Shown: positions 36,620 to 46,373, counted from the first letter of the stretch. The stretch: 64,000 nt of DNA from Paramesorhizobium endophyticum (GCF_014640615.1 NZ_BMHH01000001.1:1-64000); one strand, 5' to 3'. Notes: generated by a model from the letters alone, not told the origin. Program-made: numbers and translations.

Positions 36620-37360
36620 ATGAGTGGCTTGCAGGGCAAAGTGGCTCTCGTTACGGGCGGCAGCCGGGGCATGGGCGCAGCCATCGCGCGGCGGCTGGCA
36701 GCAGATGTGGCCGATGTGGCGCTAACCTATGCGCGTTCGCCGGAAAAGGCGGAGGCCGTCGCGGCTGATATCCGGAAGACAGGGCGCCGCGCCATCGCCA
36801 TCCAGGCGGACAACAAGGACGCCGCCGCCATAGAGGCAGCCGTGGAGAAGACGGTGAAGGAACTTGGGAGGCTAGACATCCTCGTCAACAATGCGGGCAT
36901 CTTCACGCGCGCCCCGATCGAGGAGGCGACGCTGGAGGCCTTTGAAGAGATCATGGCCATCAACACCCGCGCCGTGTTCGCAGCCATCCGCGCCGCCGTG
37001 CCGCACCTGCCGGAGGGCGGGCGGATCATCACCATAGGCAGCCAGCTTGCCGACCGCGTGCCGATCACCGGCGCAAGCCTCTATTCGGCAAGCAAATCGG
37101 CGCTTTCGGGCCTTACCAAAGGTATCGCGCGGGATCTTGGGCCGAAGCGGATCACCGTCAACCTCGTCCAGGCCGGCTCGACCGAGACGGACATGAACCC
37201 CTCCGGCACGCCCCACGCCGACGAACAGCGCGGCCGCATGGCGATCCCGGAATACGCCAAGCCGGAAGACATTGCCGGCCTCGTCGCCTGGCTCGCCAGC
37301 GAGGAAGGCCGCTATGTGACGGGAACGGCGATTACGCTGGATAGCGGGACGAATGCGTAG
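36620..37360 (+). CDS. SDR-family NAD(P)-dependent oxidoreductase
   Basis: This is a classical short-chain dehydrogenase of 246 residues. The cofactor motif is TGGSRGMGAAIA (about 12-23), followed by NNAG (about 91-94) and the catalytic Ser/Tyr/Lys set (IGSQLAD, then YSASKSAL, Tyr about 154 and Lys about 158). Proteins of this group paired with TetR regulators often reduce small carbonyls. The substrate is not inferable. The gene is expected to be derepressed when TetR releases the adjoining palindrome. Confidence 0.93.
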   Translation: MSGLQGKVALVTGGSRGMGAAIARRLAADVADVALTYARSPEKAEAVAADIRKTGRRAIAIQADNKDAAAIEAAVEKTVKELGRLDILVNNAGIFTRAPIEEATLEAFEEIMAINTRAVFAAIRAAVPHLPEGGRIITIGSQLADRVPITGASLYSASKSALSGLTKGIARDLGPKRITVNLVQAGSTETDMNPSGTPHADEQRGRMAIPEYAKPEDIAGLVAWLASEEGRYVTGTAITLDSGTNA

Positions 37361-37370
37361 GACCTGACGA

Positions 37371-37403
37371 CCCTCCCTCCCTCTTGCGGGGAGGGAGAAG
37401 GTC
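37371..37403. repeat. Family A fragment
   Basis: CCTCCCTCTTGCGGGGAGGG is a remnant of the outer end of a family A repeat, between convergent genes. Confidence 0.55.
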
Positions 37404-37408
37404 GGCGC

Positions 37409-38620
37409 TTAGCTCCACCCGCCTCCATACGTCCGATAAAAAATATGCAGGCCGATTTTCTTGACGCGCTCCATGGCGGAGGCCCAGCGCGGCTTGACGT
37501 AGGTGGCGTGGTAATGGGTGGCGGAGCCGACTTCCGGCAGCCAGATCTGGCCCGCCGATACCGCCTTCGCCACTTGCTGCGCGATCTTCCAATGCTCCGG
37601 TTCGGTCACGCGCTGGCGGCGGCCGTCGCAGGCGAAGGAGAACTGGCAGCGGTTGCGCCAGTCGTCGTTCTGATAGACGACGCCGCAGATGGACTTCGGA
37701 AAAGCCGGGTTGCGGACGCGGTTGAGCACCACCTGCGCCACCGCCGCCTGCCCTTTGACCGGCTCGCCGCGCGCCTCGAAATAGACGGCTTCGGCCAGGC
37801 ATTTCTGCTCCTTGGCGGTGAAGACCTCCGGCGGCAGCGGCGCCTTGGCCCAATCATGATCCTCGGAACTGACCGGCGGGGTGAAGCGGCCCGCGCTCTT
37901 TTCCGTCAAGATGCTTTCGAAGGGAGAGGCTTTGGCGTAGTCAAGCCCGGTGGACGCATAGCCGGTCGCAAGAATATCCGGGTTGCTGTTTGTGATGAGC
38001 TTGGCAAGCTGCACCGGCATTTCCGGCTTGGCCTTTGGCGGCTCGGCTTTATGGAAGGCGAGCGCGATTTCCACTTCCCCGCGGATCTTCGACGGGGCGA
38101 AGGCCATGCGCACCTCAGGCTCCTCGGCCGGCGTCAGCAGCAGGCTCGAATGTTCGAGGAGCGAGCCGGCATTGAAGGATCTGGGCGGCGCCTTGCGCAG
38201 CACGGAAACGAGGCGGCTCCCCTTCTCGGCGCGGTTCACACGGTTTTCGTCCGGGTTCGGATCGGCGATCCCCAGCTTCTCCCGCCGCTCGCTGCCTCCG
38301 GTAAAGGCGATGCGCCCTACCCCCGGCACGTCCACACCGGCGGATCTGATCGAGCCGGTCACCAGCGAGGGATCGACAAAGGGCGTCTCGGCCTTGTGAA
38401 CAGAGCCTGCCGGGGTCTGCACCATATATTCCGCCCAGCGCGGCGCTCCCGCCTCGCTGCCGCGAATGAGGCTCGACATATCCTGAAAGGCGACGACGGT
38501 GGGGGTGAAGAAATAAACCGCCAGTCCCAGCGTGGCTGGAGCAGCCATATGGCGGAGGCGCCCTTTTGGGGATGACGGAATCCGGCGGCGGAACAGGCTC
38601 CGCGACGTATCGAGACGCAC
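37409..38620 (-). CDS. Cell wall hydrolase (SleB domain)
   Basis: This is an exported or membrane-anchored peptidoglycan hydrolase. An N-terminal signal/anchor segment (about 25-45) is followed by a long linker and a C-terminal SleB/Hydrolase_2 domain (about 270-400). The latter has AEAVYFEARGEP (the catalytic-glutamate region) and the pattern V-A-Q-V-V-L-N-R-V. The chosen GTG at 38620 has GGAG six bases upstream and gives 403 residues; a TTG at 38632 would add four. Related rhizobial proteins act in cell wall remodelling. Confidence 0.88.
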   Translation of the reverse strand: MRLDTSRSLFRRRIPSSPKGRLRHMAAPATLGLAVYFFTPTVVAFQDMSSLIRGSEAGAPRWAEYMVQTPAGSVHKAETPFVDPSLVTGSIRSAGVDVPGVGRIAFTGGSERREKLGIADPNPDENRVNRAEKGSRLVSVLRKAPPRSFNAGSLLEHSSLLLTPAEEPEVRMAFAPSKIRGEVEIALAFHKAEPPKAKPEMPVQLAKLITNSNPDILATGYASTGLDYAKASPFESILTEKSAGRFTPPVSSEDHDWAKAPLPPEVFTAKEQKCLAEAVYFEARGEPVKGQAAVAQVVLNRVRNPAFPKSICGVVYQNDDWRNRCQFSFACDGRRQRVTEPEHWKIAQQVAKAVSAGQIWLPEVGSATHYHATYVKPRWASAMERVKKIGLHIFYRTYGGGWS

Positions 38621-38710
38621 GTGACACTCCAACTCAAAGCACGCTGGTTAACGGCCTTGAGAATGAAGCATTAACCTTGATGGACGGTTAACGGAGCGCG
38701 GGGGACGTTT

Positions 38711-38739
38711 TTTGAAAATCCAGTAAATCTGGATATTAT
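38711..38739 (+). promoter_or_regulatory. Promoter/operator of the orphan antitoxin gene
   Basis: The inverted repeat ATCCAG-taaat-CTGGAT (38718-38734) lies between a TTTGAA box (38711-38716) and a TATTAT box (38734-38739), 17 bases apart. This is the usual layout for Phd/YefM autorepression. Confidence 0.5.
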
Positions 38740-38763
38740 GGAAATTCATCAGGGAGCATTATT

Positions 38764-39015
38764 ATGCGGCAGTTCACGACAGGCGATCTCAACAAGCAGG
38801 TGGGCGACGTGACCGATGCCGCGAGCCGCGAGCCGGTCATTCTCACCAAGCACCGCAAACCCCGCTTCGTGCTTATGAGCTACGAGCACTACGAGCGGCT
38901 GCGCACGGGCGGCAACCCGCGTAGCGCCCACCTCGCTTCCGAAAATGCCGGACGAGCACAGGGAGATCTTCGCAGTGGAAATCGACCGGCTGGCACGGGG
39001 AAAATGATCTACTGA
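38764..39015 (+). pseudogene. Phd/YefM-type antitoxin, C-terminus apparently frameshifted
   Basis: The first 45 residues match Phd/YefM antitoxins (FTTGDLNKQVGDVTDAASRE, then P-V-I-L-T-K-H-R-K-P-R-F-V-L-M-S). After about residue 58 the frame becomes S-E-N-A-G-R-A-Q-G. One base over, immediately past a run of four A at 38941-38944, the DNA reads MPDEHREIFAVEIDRLARGK and stops at 39007. That is the expected toxin-binding tail. A single extra A would explain this. No toxin gene follows; a family B element does. The DNA-binding half should still work as a repressor. Confidence 0.6.
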
Positions 39016-39033
39016 GGCGACTGGCTGGAGGAA

Positions 39034-39190
39034 CCCCCCTCTGCCCTGCCGGGCATCTCCCCCACAAGGGGAGAGATTGGCCTTCATCAACGACGGCACT
39101 TTATTCTGCAACGCTGACAATTGGCGAAAGCGGCCCCCGCAGCTAATCTCCCCCCTTGTGGGGGAGATGGCCGGCAGGCCAGAGGGGGGT
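39034..39190. repeat. Family B inverted-repeat element (arms carry different hairpin variants)
   Basis: The left arm has GCCC-tgcc-GGGC; the right arm has GGCC-ggca-GGCC. Each small hairpin is still perfectly paired. It lies between the antitoxin remnant and the VOC gene. Confidence 0.85.
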
Positions 39191-39244
39191 GCGTGGAGCC
39201 AACCACCTTCTTCCCAGAATGATTTACAGCCAGTGGAGACAAGA

Positions 39245-39640
39245 ATGATCGCATACACAATGGTTGGCACGAACGATCTCACGCGCGCGCTCGCCTTCTA
39301 TGATCCCATCATGGAAGCGATGGGGATGGAGCAGTGCTGGCGGGATGAACTCTCGGCCTCGTGGGGCAAGAAGGATGACGAGACGATCCCCCGCTTTTTC
39401 ACGGGCTACCCCTTCGACGGGAAGCCCGCGAACGTAGGCAATGGGGTGATGACGGCGTTTCAGGTGGGCAATGCGGCGCTGATCGACCGTCTTTATGAAC
39501 TGGCCATGCAGAATGGCGGCAGCGATGAGGGCAAGCCCGGCTTTCGCCCCCAATATGGTGAAGGATTCTACGCCGCCTATGCGCGCGACCCTGATGGCAA
39601 CAAGATCGCGTTCGTCTGTTTCAATGCCCGGACGGAATGA
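39245..39640 (+). CDS. VOC-family (glyoxalase/bleomycin resistance-like) protein
   Basis: This is a 131-residue vicinal oxygen chelate fold protein. It starts MIAYTMVGTNDLTRALAFYD and ends with Y-A-A-Y-A-R-D-P-D-G-N-K-I-A-F-V, the final strand carrying a typical metal-ligand region. ATG 39245 follows GGAGACAAG; upstream codons come from the family B repeat. Members include lyases, dioxygenases and binding proteins, so function is open. Confidence 0.88.
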   Translation: MIAYTMVGTNDLTRALAFYDPIMEAMGMEQCWRDELSASWGKKDDETIPRFFTGYPFDGKPANVGNGVMTAFQVGNAALIDRLYELAMQNGGSDEGKPGFRPQYGEGFYAAYARDPDGNKIAFVCFNARTE

Positions 39641-39791
39641 ATGAAGCGCCGGTGACGGCCCCTCACCGGCGTCGCATGTCCCGCTAAATTTTTTCTCGCT
39701 TAACTAATTGTCAAAACATATGCTCATGTGAAAATGATTCGATCATCATAGTCGCAAGCATGCTTCGTATCTTTGGGTGGGTGGGGATACT

Positions 39792-40373
39792 ATGCTTATC
39801 AGACATTTTTTGTGCGCGTTCATTCCCGTTTCATTGCTGCTGCCGTCTCCAGCCCTTGCTGGGGATTTATTCGACACAAGCCGTTTCGGCCAGGTCGGCA
39901 AATATGCCGACAGGCAGGAAATTCGCCTGGGCGTCATGGCCTATGATCGCGGGCTGTTCTCGACCGATGATTATGACGGGGTCGTGATAAACGGCGAATA
40001 CCTGTTCAAGTCACCCGAACTACTCGACGGTATCGGCTCACCCCGCCCCTATGTCGGTTTCGACGCGGCGATAGCCGACGATCCCATCCATTTCTTCTAT
40101 ACGGGCCTCAGCTGGGATTTCCAGCTGACCGAGAAGTTCTATCTGACGACCAGCCTCGGCGGCGCGGTGACAACGGCGAACAATCTGCACGACCCCACCA
40201 CCTACAAGGCGCTGGGATGCCGTGTGCTCTTTCACCTGGGAGCCGGCCTCGGCTATGACCTGACCGACAACTGGACGGCACAGCTCTATACCGACCATTT
40301 TTCCAACGCCAATCTATGCGACGAGAACAACGGCGCCGAGGCGACGGGTATTCGCCTGGGTTACCGGTTCTAA
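39792..40373 (+). CDS. PagL-like acyloxyacyl hydrolase (lipid A 3-O-deacylase)
   Basis: This is a predicted outer-membrane beta-barrel enzyme that would remove the 3-O-linked acyl chain of lipid A. A signal peptide (about 1-22, ending SPALAG) is followed by eight amphipathic strands. The PagL active-site segment [14 protein letters not shown] near the C-terminus has the His-Ser pair, and the protein ends with a barrel-type aromatic (GYRF). ATG 39792 follows GGGTGGGGA and gives 193 residues. It converges with der and overlaps its end by four bases. Confidence 0.8.
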   Translation: MLIRHFLCAFIPVSLLLPSPALAGDLFDTSRFGQVGKYADRQEIRLGVMAYDRGLFSTDDYDGVVINGEYLFKSPELLDGIGSPRPYVGFDAAIADDPIHFFYTGLSWDFQLTEKFYLTTSLGGAVTTANNLHDPTTYKALGCRVLFHLGAGLGYDLTDNWTAQLYTDHFSNANLCDENNGAEATGIRLGYRF

Positions 40374-41815
40374 TGCTTCTTCTTCGCCCGTCCGGCAAAC
40401 GGATTGTCCGACGTCTTCAGCGATAGCCGGATGGGCACGCCCGGCATGTCGAAGGTCTCGCGCAGGCCGTTGATGAGGTAGCGCAGATAGGATTGCGGCA
40501 TGGCGTCGGGGCGTGAGCAGTCGATGACGAAGCCGGGGGGGCGCGTCTTCACCTGCGTCATGTATTTGATCTTCAGGCGACGGCCCGAAACCGCCGGGGG
40601 CGGATGGTGCGTGGTGACACCTTCGAGCCAGCGGTTGAGGCGGCCTGTCGAAATGCGGCGATTCCATATCTCATGGGTGAGAAGGACATTCTCCATGAGC
40701 TTGTCGACGCCTTGCCCCGTTTCGCCTGACACCGTCACCGCCCGAATGCCGCGGATCTGAGGCAGCAGGCGAGCCGTCTTCTCGCGCAAATCGGCCAGCA
40801 CTTCCTGGCGGTTCTCGATGAGGTCCCATTTGTTGAAGGCGAGCACCGGGGCGCGGCCTTCGCGCACCACGAGATCGACGATCTGCAGATCCTGCTTCTC
40901 GAACGGGATCGTCGCGTCGAACACGATGATGACCACTTCGGCGAAGCGGATGGCGCGCAGCCCGTCGGCAACGGAGAGCTTTTCCAGCTTCTCCTGCACA
41001 CGCGACTTGCGGCGCAGGCCCGCCGTGTCGAACAGCTTGATGCGGCGGCCTTTCCACTCCCAATCGACCGAGATCGAATCCCGGGTGATGCCCGCTTCCG
41101 GGCCGGTAAGCAGGCGCTCTTCGCCAAGCATGGTGTTGATGAGGGTCGATTTTCCGGCATTGGGCCGTCCGACAATGGCGATGCGCAGCGGCTTCGACGT
41201 GTCGTAGGCGGGGATTTCCTCCGCGTCCGGATCGTCGATATCCTCGCCGATCAGCGTGGTTTCGGAAGGAGACAAAGCCGCGGCTTCCTCCTCTTCCTCT
41301 TCCTTGCCGAAGGCGCGTTCCTCGCCGATCGCCTCGACGATCGCGTCGCGCAGGTCGGGAATGCCCTGGCCATGCTCGGCGGAAAGCGGGCAAGGCTCGC
41401 CAAGCCCCAGCCGGTAGGCATCATAAAAGCCCGCGTCGGAGCCGCGCGATTCCGACTTGTTGGCGACCAGCACCACGGGCTTGCCGGCCTTGCGCACGAG
41501 GTCGGCGAAGGTGACGTCGGCGGGCGTGATGCCGGCCTTGGCGTCGATCATGAACAGGATCACGTCGGCTTCAGCGATGGCGATCTCAGTCTGGGCGCGC
41601 ATCCGGCCTTCCAGCGTCTCGCTGCCCGTCTCCTCGAGGCCGGCGGTGTCGACGACCTGGAACCGGAGGTCATAAAGCTTGCCGTCATGCACACGGCGGT
41701 CGCGCGTCACGCCGGGCGTATCGTCGACAAGCGCCAGCTTCTGCCCGGCAAGCCGGTTGAACAGCGTGGACTTGCCGACATTCGGACGCCCGACTATGGC
41801 GAGGGTAAAGCTCAT
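40370..41815 (-). CDS. der: Ribosome biogenesis GTPase Der
   Basis: Der (EngA) is an essential tandem GTPase for 50S assembly. The first G domain has GRPNVGKST at 8-16 and the second GRPNAGKST near 213. Each has its own DTAG motif (VVDTAGLEE and LFDTAGLRR), and the N-K-x-D type motifs appear as ANKSE and FNKWD. A KH-like C-terminal domain ends the 481-residue chain. An acidic insert ([11 protein letters not shown]) between the domains is usual in this order. Confidence 0.97.
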   Translation of the reverse strand: MSFTLAIVGRPNVGKSTLFNRLAGQKLALVDDTPGVTRDRRVHDGKLYDLRFQVVDTAGLEETGSETLEGRMRAQTEIAIAEADVILFMIDAKAGITPADVTFADLVRKAGKPVVLVANKSESRGSDAGFYDAYRLGLGEPCPLSAEHGQGIPDLRDAIVEAIGEERAFGKEEEEEEAAALSPSETTLIGEDIDDPDAEEIPAYDTSKPLRIAIVGRPNAGKSTLINTMLGEERLLTGPEAGITRDSISVDWEWKGRRIKLFDTAGLRRKSRVQEKLEKLSVADGLRAIRFAEVVIIVFDATIPFEKQDLQIVDLVVREGRAPVLAFNKWDLIENRQEVLADLREKTARLLPQIRGIRAVTVSGETGQGVDKLMENVLLTHEIWNRRISTGRLNRWLEGVTTHHPPPAVSGRRLKIKYMTQVKTRPPGFVIDCSRPDAMPQSYLRYLINGLRETFDMPGVPIRLSLKTSDNPFAGRAKKKH

Positions 41816-41864
41816 AATTTTATGACTCTTAGAGTATCAGACATTGAGATGGAAGCGCGCGCAT

Positions 41865-41893
41865 ACCCCCTACGCCCTGCCGGGCAGAGGGGG
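41865..41893. repeat. Family B fragment
   Basis: CCCCCTACGCCCTGCCGGGCAGAGGGGGC is a single collapsed palindrome related to the family B arms, in the 107-base gap between der and the YfgM-like gene. Confidence 0.6.
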
Positions 41894-41922
41894 CTGTGAA
41901 CCGCACAAGCTCTCAAACGGCA

Positions 41923-42594
41923 CTAGCTCTTCTTGGCTTCACCGGAACCGTGGATCAAGTCAAGCATCATGTTGGCGCGCTGGCCGATATCGGGCGGCGT
42001 ACCGGAATCGTCGGCGATCTGCTGGAAGATACGCAACGCATCGGCCGGGCGGTTCGCCTTCCAGGCGGCAAGGCCGAGGGCTTCGCGCGCCGAGAACCGC
42101 ATCGGATTGCCGTCAGCCGTGATCGGCTCGACACGCTTGGCGACATCATCATAGGAGCCGGTGTCAATCAGCAGGAAACCGGCGCGCAGACGGGCGATAT
42201 CCTTAAGGGCGGCGGGCACCGCACTATCGGCGGCGATCTTGTCATAGGCCGCCACAGCCCCTGCCGTATCGCCTTTATCGGCCAGCAGCGTCGCCGCGCG
42301 CATCCGTGCCAGCGAAGGATAATCGCCGTAGCCGTCCTTTTCCAGCGCGTTCAGCGCCGCCAGCGCCTCGTCCTTCTTGCCCTGATCGGCCAGATCGAGC
42401 GCGGCGAGATATTTATCGCCGGACTGGGCGGCCAGCGACGCGCTCCAATGCCTGTAGGCAACCATGCCGGCGGTGCCGAGCACGATGGCGACGGCGGCGC
42501 CGATCAGCAAGGGGCCAAACCGCTGCCAGAAGGCTTTCGCCTTGTCGGAGCGGATTTCCTCATTTACCTCGCGGAAGAAGCTGTCGTCTGTCAT
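41923..42594 (-). CDS. YfgM-like tetratricopeptide membrane protein
   Basis: This 223-residue protein has a short cytosolic N-terminus (MTDDSFFREVNEEIRSDKAK) and one transmembrane helix (about 32-51). A periplasmic helical-repeat domain (about 60-215) follows, matching the YfgM/ancillary SecYEG translocon subunit family. It is placed directly upstream of der, as in many Proteobacteria. ATG 42594 is preceded by AGGGCG; a GTG at 42609 would add five residues. It probably assists envelope protein folding at the translocon. Confidence 0.85.
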   Translation of the reverse strand: MTDDSFFREVNEEIRSDKAKAFWQRFGPLLIGAAVAIVLGTAGMVAYRHWSASLAAQSGDKYLAALDLADQGKKDEALAALNALEKDGYGDYPSLARMRAATLLADKGDTAGAVAAYDKIAADSAVPAALKDIARLRAGFLLIDTGSYDDVAKRVEPITADGNPMRFSAREALGLAAWKANRPADALRIFQQIADDSGTPPDIGQRANMMLDLIHGSGEAKKS

Positions 42595-42687
42595 CGCCCT
42601 AGCCGTCACTCGTTATCGTTGCCCGTTGCACGCCATTACCCAGCGTACAACCCAGTTAACGCGCTTTTAGTCGCATTTCGCCGTATA

Positions 42688-42706
42688 TGTAAGAGCCGAT
42701 CTTACA
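42688..42706. promoter_or_regulatory. Perfect inverted repeat in a divergent promoter region
   Basis: TGTAAGA-gccga-TCTTACA has 7-bp perfect arms and lies between the YfgM-like gene and the polysaccharide deacetylase gene. The regulator is unknown. Confidence 0.45.
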
Positions 42707-42772
42707 AATAAGAGCGAGATCATGAGCTTATCCAGTCCGAGCTTCGCCACAATCAGGCTCTAACGCGGAATC

Positions 42773-43768
42773 ATGCAGATTTTTACCCGTCCGTTCATCT
42801 TGGCCCTTATCACTTGCCTTCCGCTGCAATCCGCCCTTGCCACCCCGGCGGATGGCGAGAAACGGCCGCCGCAATATGTGCTCATCTCGTTCGACGGGGC
42901 GCATGACAACAAGCTGTGGCGGCGCAGCATGGATCTGGGGCAGAAGGCGGGCGCGCGCTTCACCTATTTCCTCTCCTGCGTCTTCCTGATCCAGCGTTCC
43001 GACCGCGCCCGCTATCACCCGCCGGGCATGGCTCCGGGCCGGTCCAATGTCGGCTTCGCCTTCACCAAAGAGGAGATCGCCGAGCGGCTCGGCAATATCT
43101 GGACCGCCCATATTGAGGGCCATGAGATCGCCAGCCATGGCTGCGGCCATTTCGACGGAACGAAATGGAGCACGGCGGACTGGGACAAGGAAGTGAAGGC
43201 GTTTCGCACCTTCGTCGCGGACGCCTATTCCGCAAACGGCATTCCCGGCGAGCCGCAGGGCTGGCGGGAACTTGCGGAGCGCGGCATCACCGGCTTCCGC
43301 GCGCCCTATCTTGCCACGGGTACGCCGGTGCGGCAGGCGCTTATCGCCAACGGCTTCCGCTATCAGGCGAGCGGCGTGACGCGCGGGCCGGAACTGCCGG
43401 AGCGCAAGACGGAACTCGCGAGCTTCGGCCTGCCGATGATCCCCGAAGGCCCTTTGCTGCGGCCTGTCATCGCCATGGACTATAATCTTTATGTCCGTCA
43501 TTCCGGCGGGTTCGAGAAACCTTCGCAAAGCCAAGCCTTCGAGGAGCGGACCTATCAGGCCTTCAAGGCGGCGTTCGAGAAGCAATACAAAGGCAGCCGC
43601 ATTCCGCTGCAACTGGGCTTCCATTTCGTGGAGATGAATGCAGGGGCATATTGGCGCGCGCTGGAGCGCTTCGCCACCGAGACCTGCACGAAGCCCGGCG
43701 TGCAGTGCCTCACCTACAGCGATTACCTGCAAAAGACCGCCACGGCGGAGCGGCACGCGGAGCAGTGA
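42773..43768 (+). CDS. Exported polysaccharide deacetylase family protein
   Basis: A signal peptide (about 1-23, ending QSALA) precedes a NodB-like carbohydrate esterase fold of about 300 residues. The opening strand is Y-V-L-I-S-F-D-G-A-H-D (the catalytic-Asp region, about 35-45). The metal-binding histidine motif appears as HEIASHGCGH (about 116-125), close to the usual HTxSH. It would deacetylate an N-acetylated envelope or extracellular glycan. The F-D-G-A-H start differs from the common F-D-D-G, so specificity may be unusual. Confidence 0.85.
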   Translation: MQIFTRPFILALITCLPLQSALATPADGEKRPPQYVLISFDGAHDNKLWRRSMDLGQKAGARFTYFLSCVFLIQRSDRARYHPPGMAPGRSNVGFAFTKEEIAERLGNIWTAHIEGHEIASHGCGHFDGTKWSTADWDKEVKAFRTFVADAYSANGIPGEPQGWRELAERGITGFRAPYLATGTPVRQALIANGFRYQASGVTRGPELPERKTELASFGLPMIPEGPLLRPVIAMDYNLYVRHSGGFEKPSQSQAFEERTYQAFKAAFEKQYKGSRIPLQLGFHFVEMNAGAYWRALERFATETCTKPGVQCLTYSDYLQKTATAERHAEQ

Positions 43769-43771
43769 ACG

Positions 43772-45028
43772 TCATGTCGCCTCCGCGGTCTGCGGGGCGA
43801 GATATTCCGGTTCCATCTCCAGCGGCGGCTCCCCGTCAATGGCTGCCTCGAAGGCGCGCAGGCGCTTGAAGATCGACTGGAGTTCCACGACCGTCGACCA
43901 GGACGAGACAAGATACTGGAACGAGCTGCTGACTTGACCGAACACGTTCAAAATCTGCTGCATCAGGCCGAGGGTCAGCCGTCCCATCACGATTGCGGGG
44001 ATGAGGATGAACGTCCCGAAGATATTGTCCGCCTGCACGTAGAGAATGCGGGCGACGTTGAAATACATGTAGTGAAAATAGAGACGGAAATAATTGCGCC
44101 GCACATTGCGGAACAGTTCGGTCACGGTCACGGGTTGGGCGCGATCCGGATCGTCCTCGCCATAGACCAGTTCCTTGCGGTAGGCCGCTTCGACGCGCTG
44201 GTTCTTAAACTCGAGGCCCGGGAGCTTGATACCCACCGCCGCCAGAAGAACCGTGCCGAAAAGCGCCCAGAGAATTGCGGCCAGCACCAAGGCATGCGGC
44301 ACATGGCCAATAAGGGGCAGCGTCGTTACCTTGTCGGAAAAGGTTAAAAGGATCGGCACGAAGGCGATCAAGGTCATGATTGCCGTGACGAGGCTCACAC
44401 CGAGGGTTTCCACCGTTGTTGAAAACCGCATCGTGTCCTCCTGCACGCGCTGCGCGGCGCCTTCAATGCTCCTGAGGCGCTCCCAATTGGTCATGAAATA
44501 TTCGTTCATGGCGGTGCGCCAGCGGAAAATGTAATGGCTGGTGAAAAACAGGTTCAGGACGCCGATCGTCACGGCCACGAAGGCGATACCGGCAAAAGTG
44601 AGTAGCGACATATAGAGTTCGGTCGCAGGAACCGATCCGCTCTTGGACAGCGCCTTCTGCACAAGATCGTAGAACGGCCCGTACCAGGCATTGACCTGCA
44701 CGCTGACCTCTACCTGGAAATAGGTGGCGAACAGGATCAGCGATGAGCCAAGGATCGACCAGCCCTGCCATTTATGCGGCGCGACCATGGACCAGAAGGC
44801 ATAGAACGCCAGCACCGCAATTGCGAAATAAATGTAAAACCAAAGAAAAGGCGCGGACCAGAAGATCGAAACGCCGATGATCGGCTCACTGCCCGGCACG
44901 GCGGGCGGCAGGCCGAAAACAGCGCCCAGTTTCCTGCCGTCGATGAACCATGTAACGACCGCAAAGAGCGCCCACAGGACGGCGGAACTGAAAAACAGTT
45001 TCGGCCTGGGAAAAAAGGATACGAACAA
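43772..45028 (-). CDS. bacA: Peptide antibiotic transporter SbmA/BacA
   Basis: This is an inner-membrane, proton-driven importer of the SbmA/BacA family: 418 residues, with about eight transmembrane segments and no ATP-binding domain. It takes up proline-rich and cysteine-rich peptides. In rhizobia and Brucella it is needed for long-term survival inside host cells and affects very-long-chain fatty acid content of lipid A. The chain starts [20 protein letters not shown] and has the [10 protein letters not shown] region near the end. It converges with the deacetylase gene (3-base gap). Confidence 0.93.
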   Translation of the reverse strand: MFVSFFPRPKLFFSSAVLWALFAVVTWFIDGRKLGAVFGLPPAVPGSEPIIGVSIFWSAPFLWFYIYFAIAVLAFYAFWSMVAPHKWQGWSILGSSLILFATYFQVEVSVQVNAWYGPFYDLVQKALSKSGSVPATELYMSLLTFAGIAFVAVTIGVLNLFFTSHYIFRWRTAMNEYFMTNWERLRSIEGAAQRVQEDTMRFSTTVETLGVSLVTAIMTLIAFVPILLTFSDKVTTLPLIGHVPHALVLAAILWALFGTVLLAAVGIKLPGLEFKNQRVEAAYRKELVYGEDDPDRAQPVTVTELFRNVRRNYFRLYFHYMYFNVARILYVQADNIFGTFILIPAIVMGRLTLGLMQQILNVFGQVSSSFQYLVSSWSTVVELQSIFKRLRAFEAAIDGEPPLEMEPEYLAPQTAEAT

Positions 45029-45121
45029 TTTGCATATACCCCGTTCGGCTTGCCTCTCCCCTTGGGCTTACCAGCAACACGCAGCGAACAGGGATTAAAT
45101 TCCCGTAAGTTTCGATCACAG

Positions 45122-46294
45122 TTAAGCGAGGGCGCGTGAGCGTCCGCGATATCCGGCGAAGAGGGCGATCGCGCCGGAAAGCACGAGCGAAGCAGCGGCA
45201 AGCAGGCTTGCGGATTTGTATGACCCCGAGAGGCCGGCCAGATATCCCGCCACCAGCGGGCCGATGATCTGGCCGATGCCGAACCAGGCCGTCATTTGCG
45301 CAAGCGCGCGCCTCGGCGCTTCCGGCGCGAGGGTTCGGCCAGCCTGAAGCCCGAAGGCGGTGACGGTCATGAAGGTGATGCCGAGCAGCAGACCGCCCAG
45401 GAGAGGGCCAGCTGGCAGCGGCAGGAGCACGCTTGCGGCGACGCCCACCGCCTCGACAAGGCAGGCCGCGGCGAAGCTGCCGAACAGCCCGATGCGGCGC
45501 ACGATGAAGCCCCAGAGCCAGATCGACGGCGCGGCGGTCAGCCCGGCGACCATCCACACGGCTGCTTCCATCGCCACGCCGCCATTGCCTGAGCGCACGA
45601 TGGCGATGAGGAAGGTGGCGGTGATGATATAGCCGAAGCCGAAAATGCCATAGGCGAGCGCCAGCGCCACAAAGGCCGGGGTGCGCGGCAGCGGCGGCTC
45701 GCGCAGCTGCGCCCCGTTGCGCAGCGGTCCCTCGCGGATGAGCAGCATGACCGCCAGCAGTCCCGCGAGCGAAAGAAGCCCCGCGCCGATCCAGTCCGCC
45801 CGCCAGCCAAGCTGGAACTGCCCGATCATTGCGACGAAAAGCGCTGAAACCGCAATGCCCATGCCCACCCCGCCGAAATGCCAGGCCTGCAGATCGTTGC
45901 GCCCCGCCGCCGCCAGATGGCTGAACACGATGGTGGTGCACAGAATCATGGTGAAGGCGCTGGCAAGCCCGGAGAGGAAGCGGATCGCGGCGAAAAGCCA
46001 GACGCCATCGCTGAAGCCCATGGCGAGGCACAGCGCGGCGCTCGCGGCAAGCCCGGCGTAGACAATCGCCCGCTCGATCCCCGCCGCCCAGCCATAGCCG
46101 GCAACAACCGCGCCGAGGAGATAGCCGATATAATTGGCCGAGGCGATGAACCCCGCGTCGGCGGGCGAAAGCCCGAGACCGCTCATCATGCCGGGAAGGA
46201 TCGGCGTATAGATGAAACGCCCGATTCCCATGGCAACCGCCATGGTGATGAAGCCGCCGAATGCGAAGGGGAATGTATTCCGGGAGGTTTGCAT
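45122..46294 (-). CDS. YbfB/YjiJ-family MFS transporter
   Basis: This is a major facilitator protein of about 390 residues with twelve hydrophobic segments. The [17 protein letters not shown] start and the [18 protein letters not shown] segment (about 44-61) match the YbfB/YjiJ group. The transported substrate is unknown. ATG 46294 is preferred; an ATG at 46321 or a TTG at 46324 would add nine or ten residues. It lies upstream of bacA on the same strand, 93 bases away. Confidence 0.88.
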   Translation of the reverse strand: MQTSRNTFPFAFGGFITMAVAMGIGRFIYTPILPGMMSGLGLSPADAGFIASANYIGYLLGAVVAGYGWAAGIERAIVYAGLAASAALCLAMGFSDGVWLFAAIRFLSGLASAFTMILCTTIVFSHLAAAGRNDLQAWHFGGVGMGIAVSALFVAMIGQFQLGWRADWIGAGLLSLAGLLAVMLLIREGPLRNGAQLREPPLPRTPAFVALALAYGIFGFGYIITATFLIAIVRSGNGGVAMEAAVWMVAGLTAAPSIWLWGFIVRRIGLFGSFAAACLVEAVGVAASVLLPLPAGPLLGGLLLGITFMTVTAFGLQAGRTLAPEAPRRALAQMTAWFGIGQIIGPLVAGYLAGLSGSYKSASLLAAASLVLSGAIALFAGYRGRSRALA

Positions 46295-46373
46295 GCACCG
46301 CACAATAGGATGGCGCAGCATCAACGCAATTGAATTTATCTGATGGATCTATCGGTTTTGCTGAACCATGACG

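Noticed and set aside
39646-39675. Hairpin CGCCGGTGA ... TCACCGGCG after the VOC gene as a terminator
   Set aside because: The T run lies more than 15 bases downstream of the stem, too far for a typical intrinsic terminator.
44886-46298. 470-codon minus-strand frame overlapping the MFS gene
   Set aside because: It is a shifted frame on the same strand. The MFS frame has clear transmembrane periodicity, while this one is His/Arg-rich without domains.
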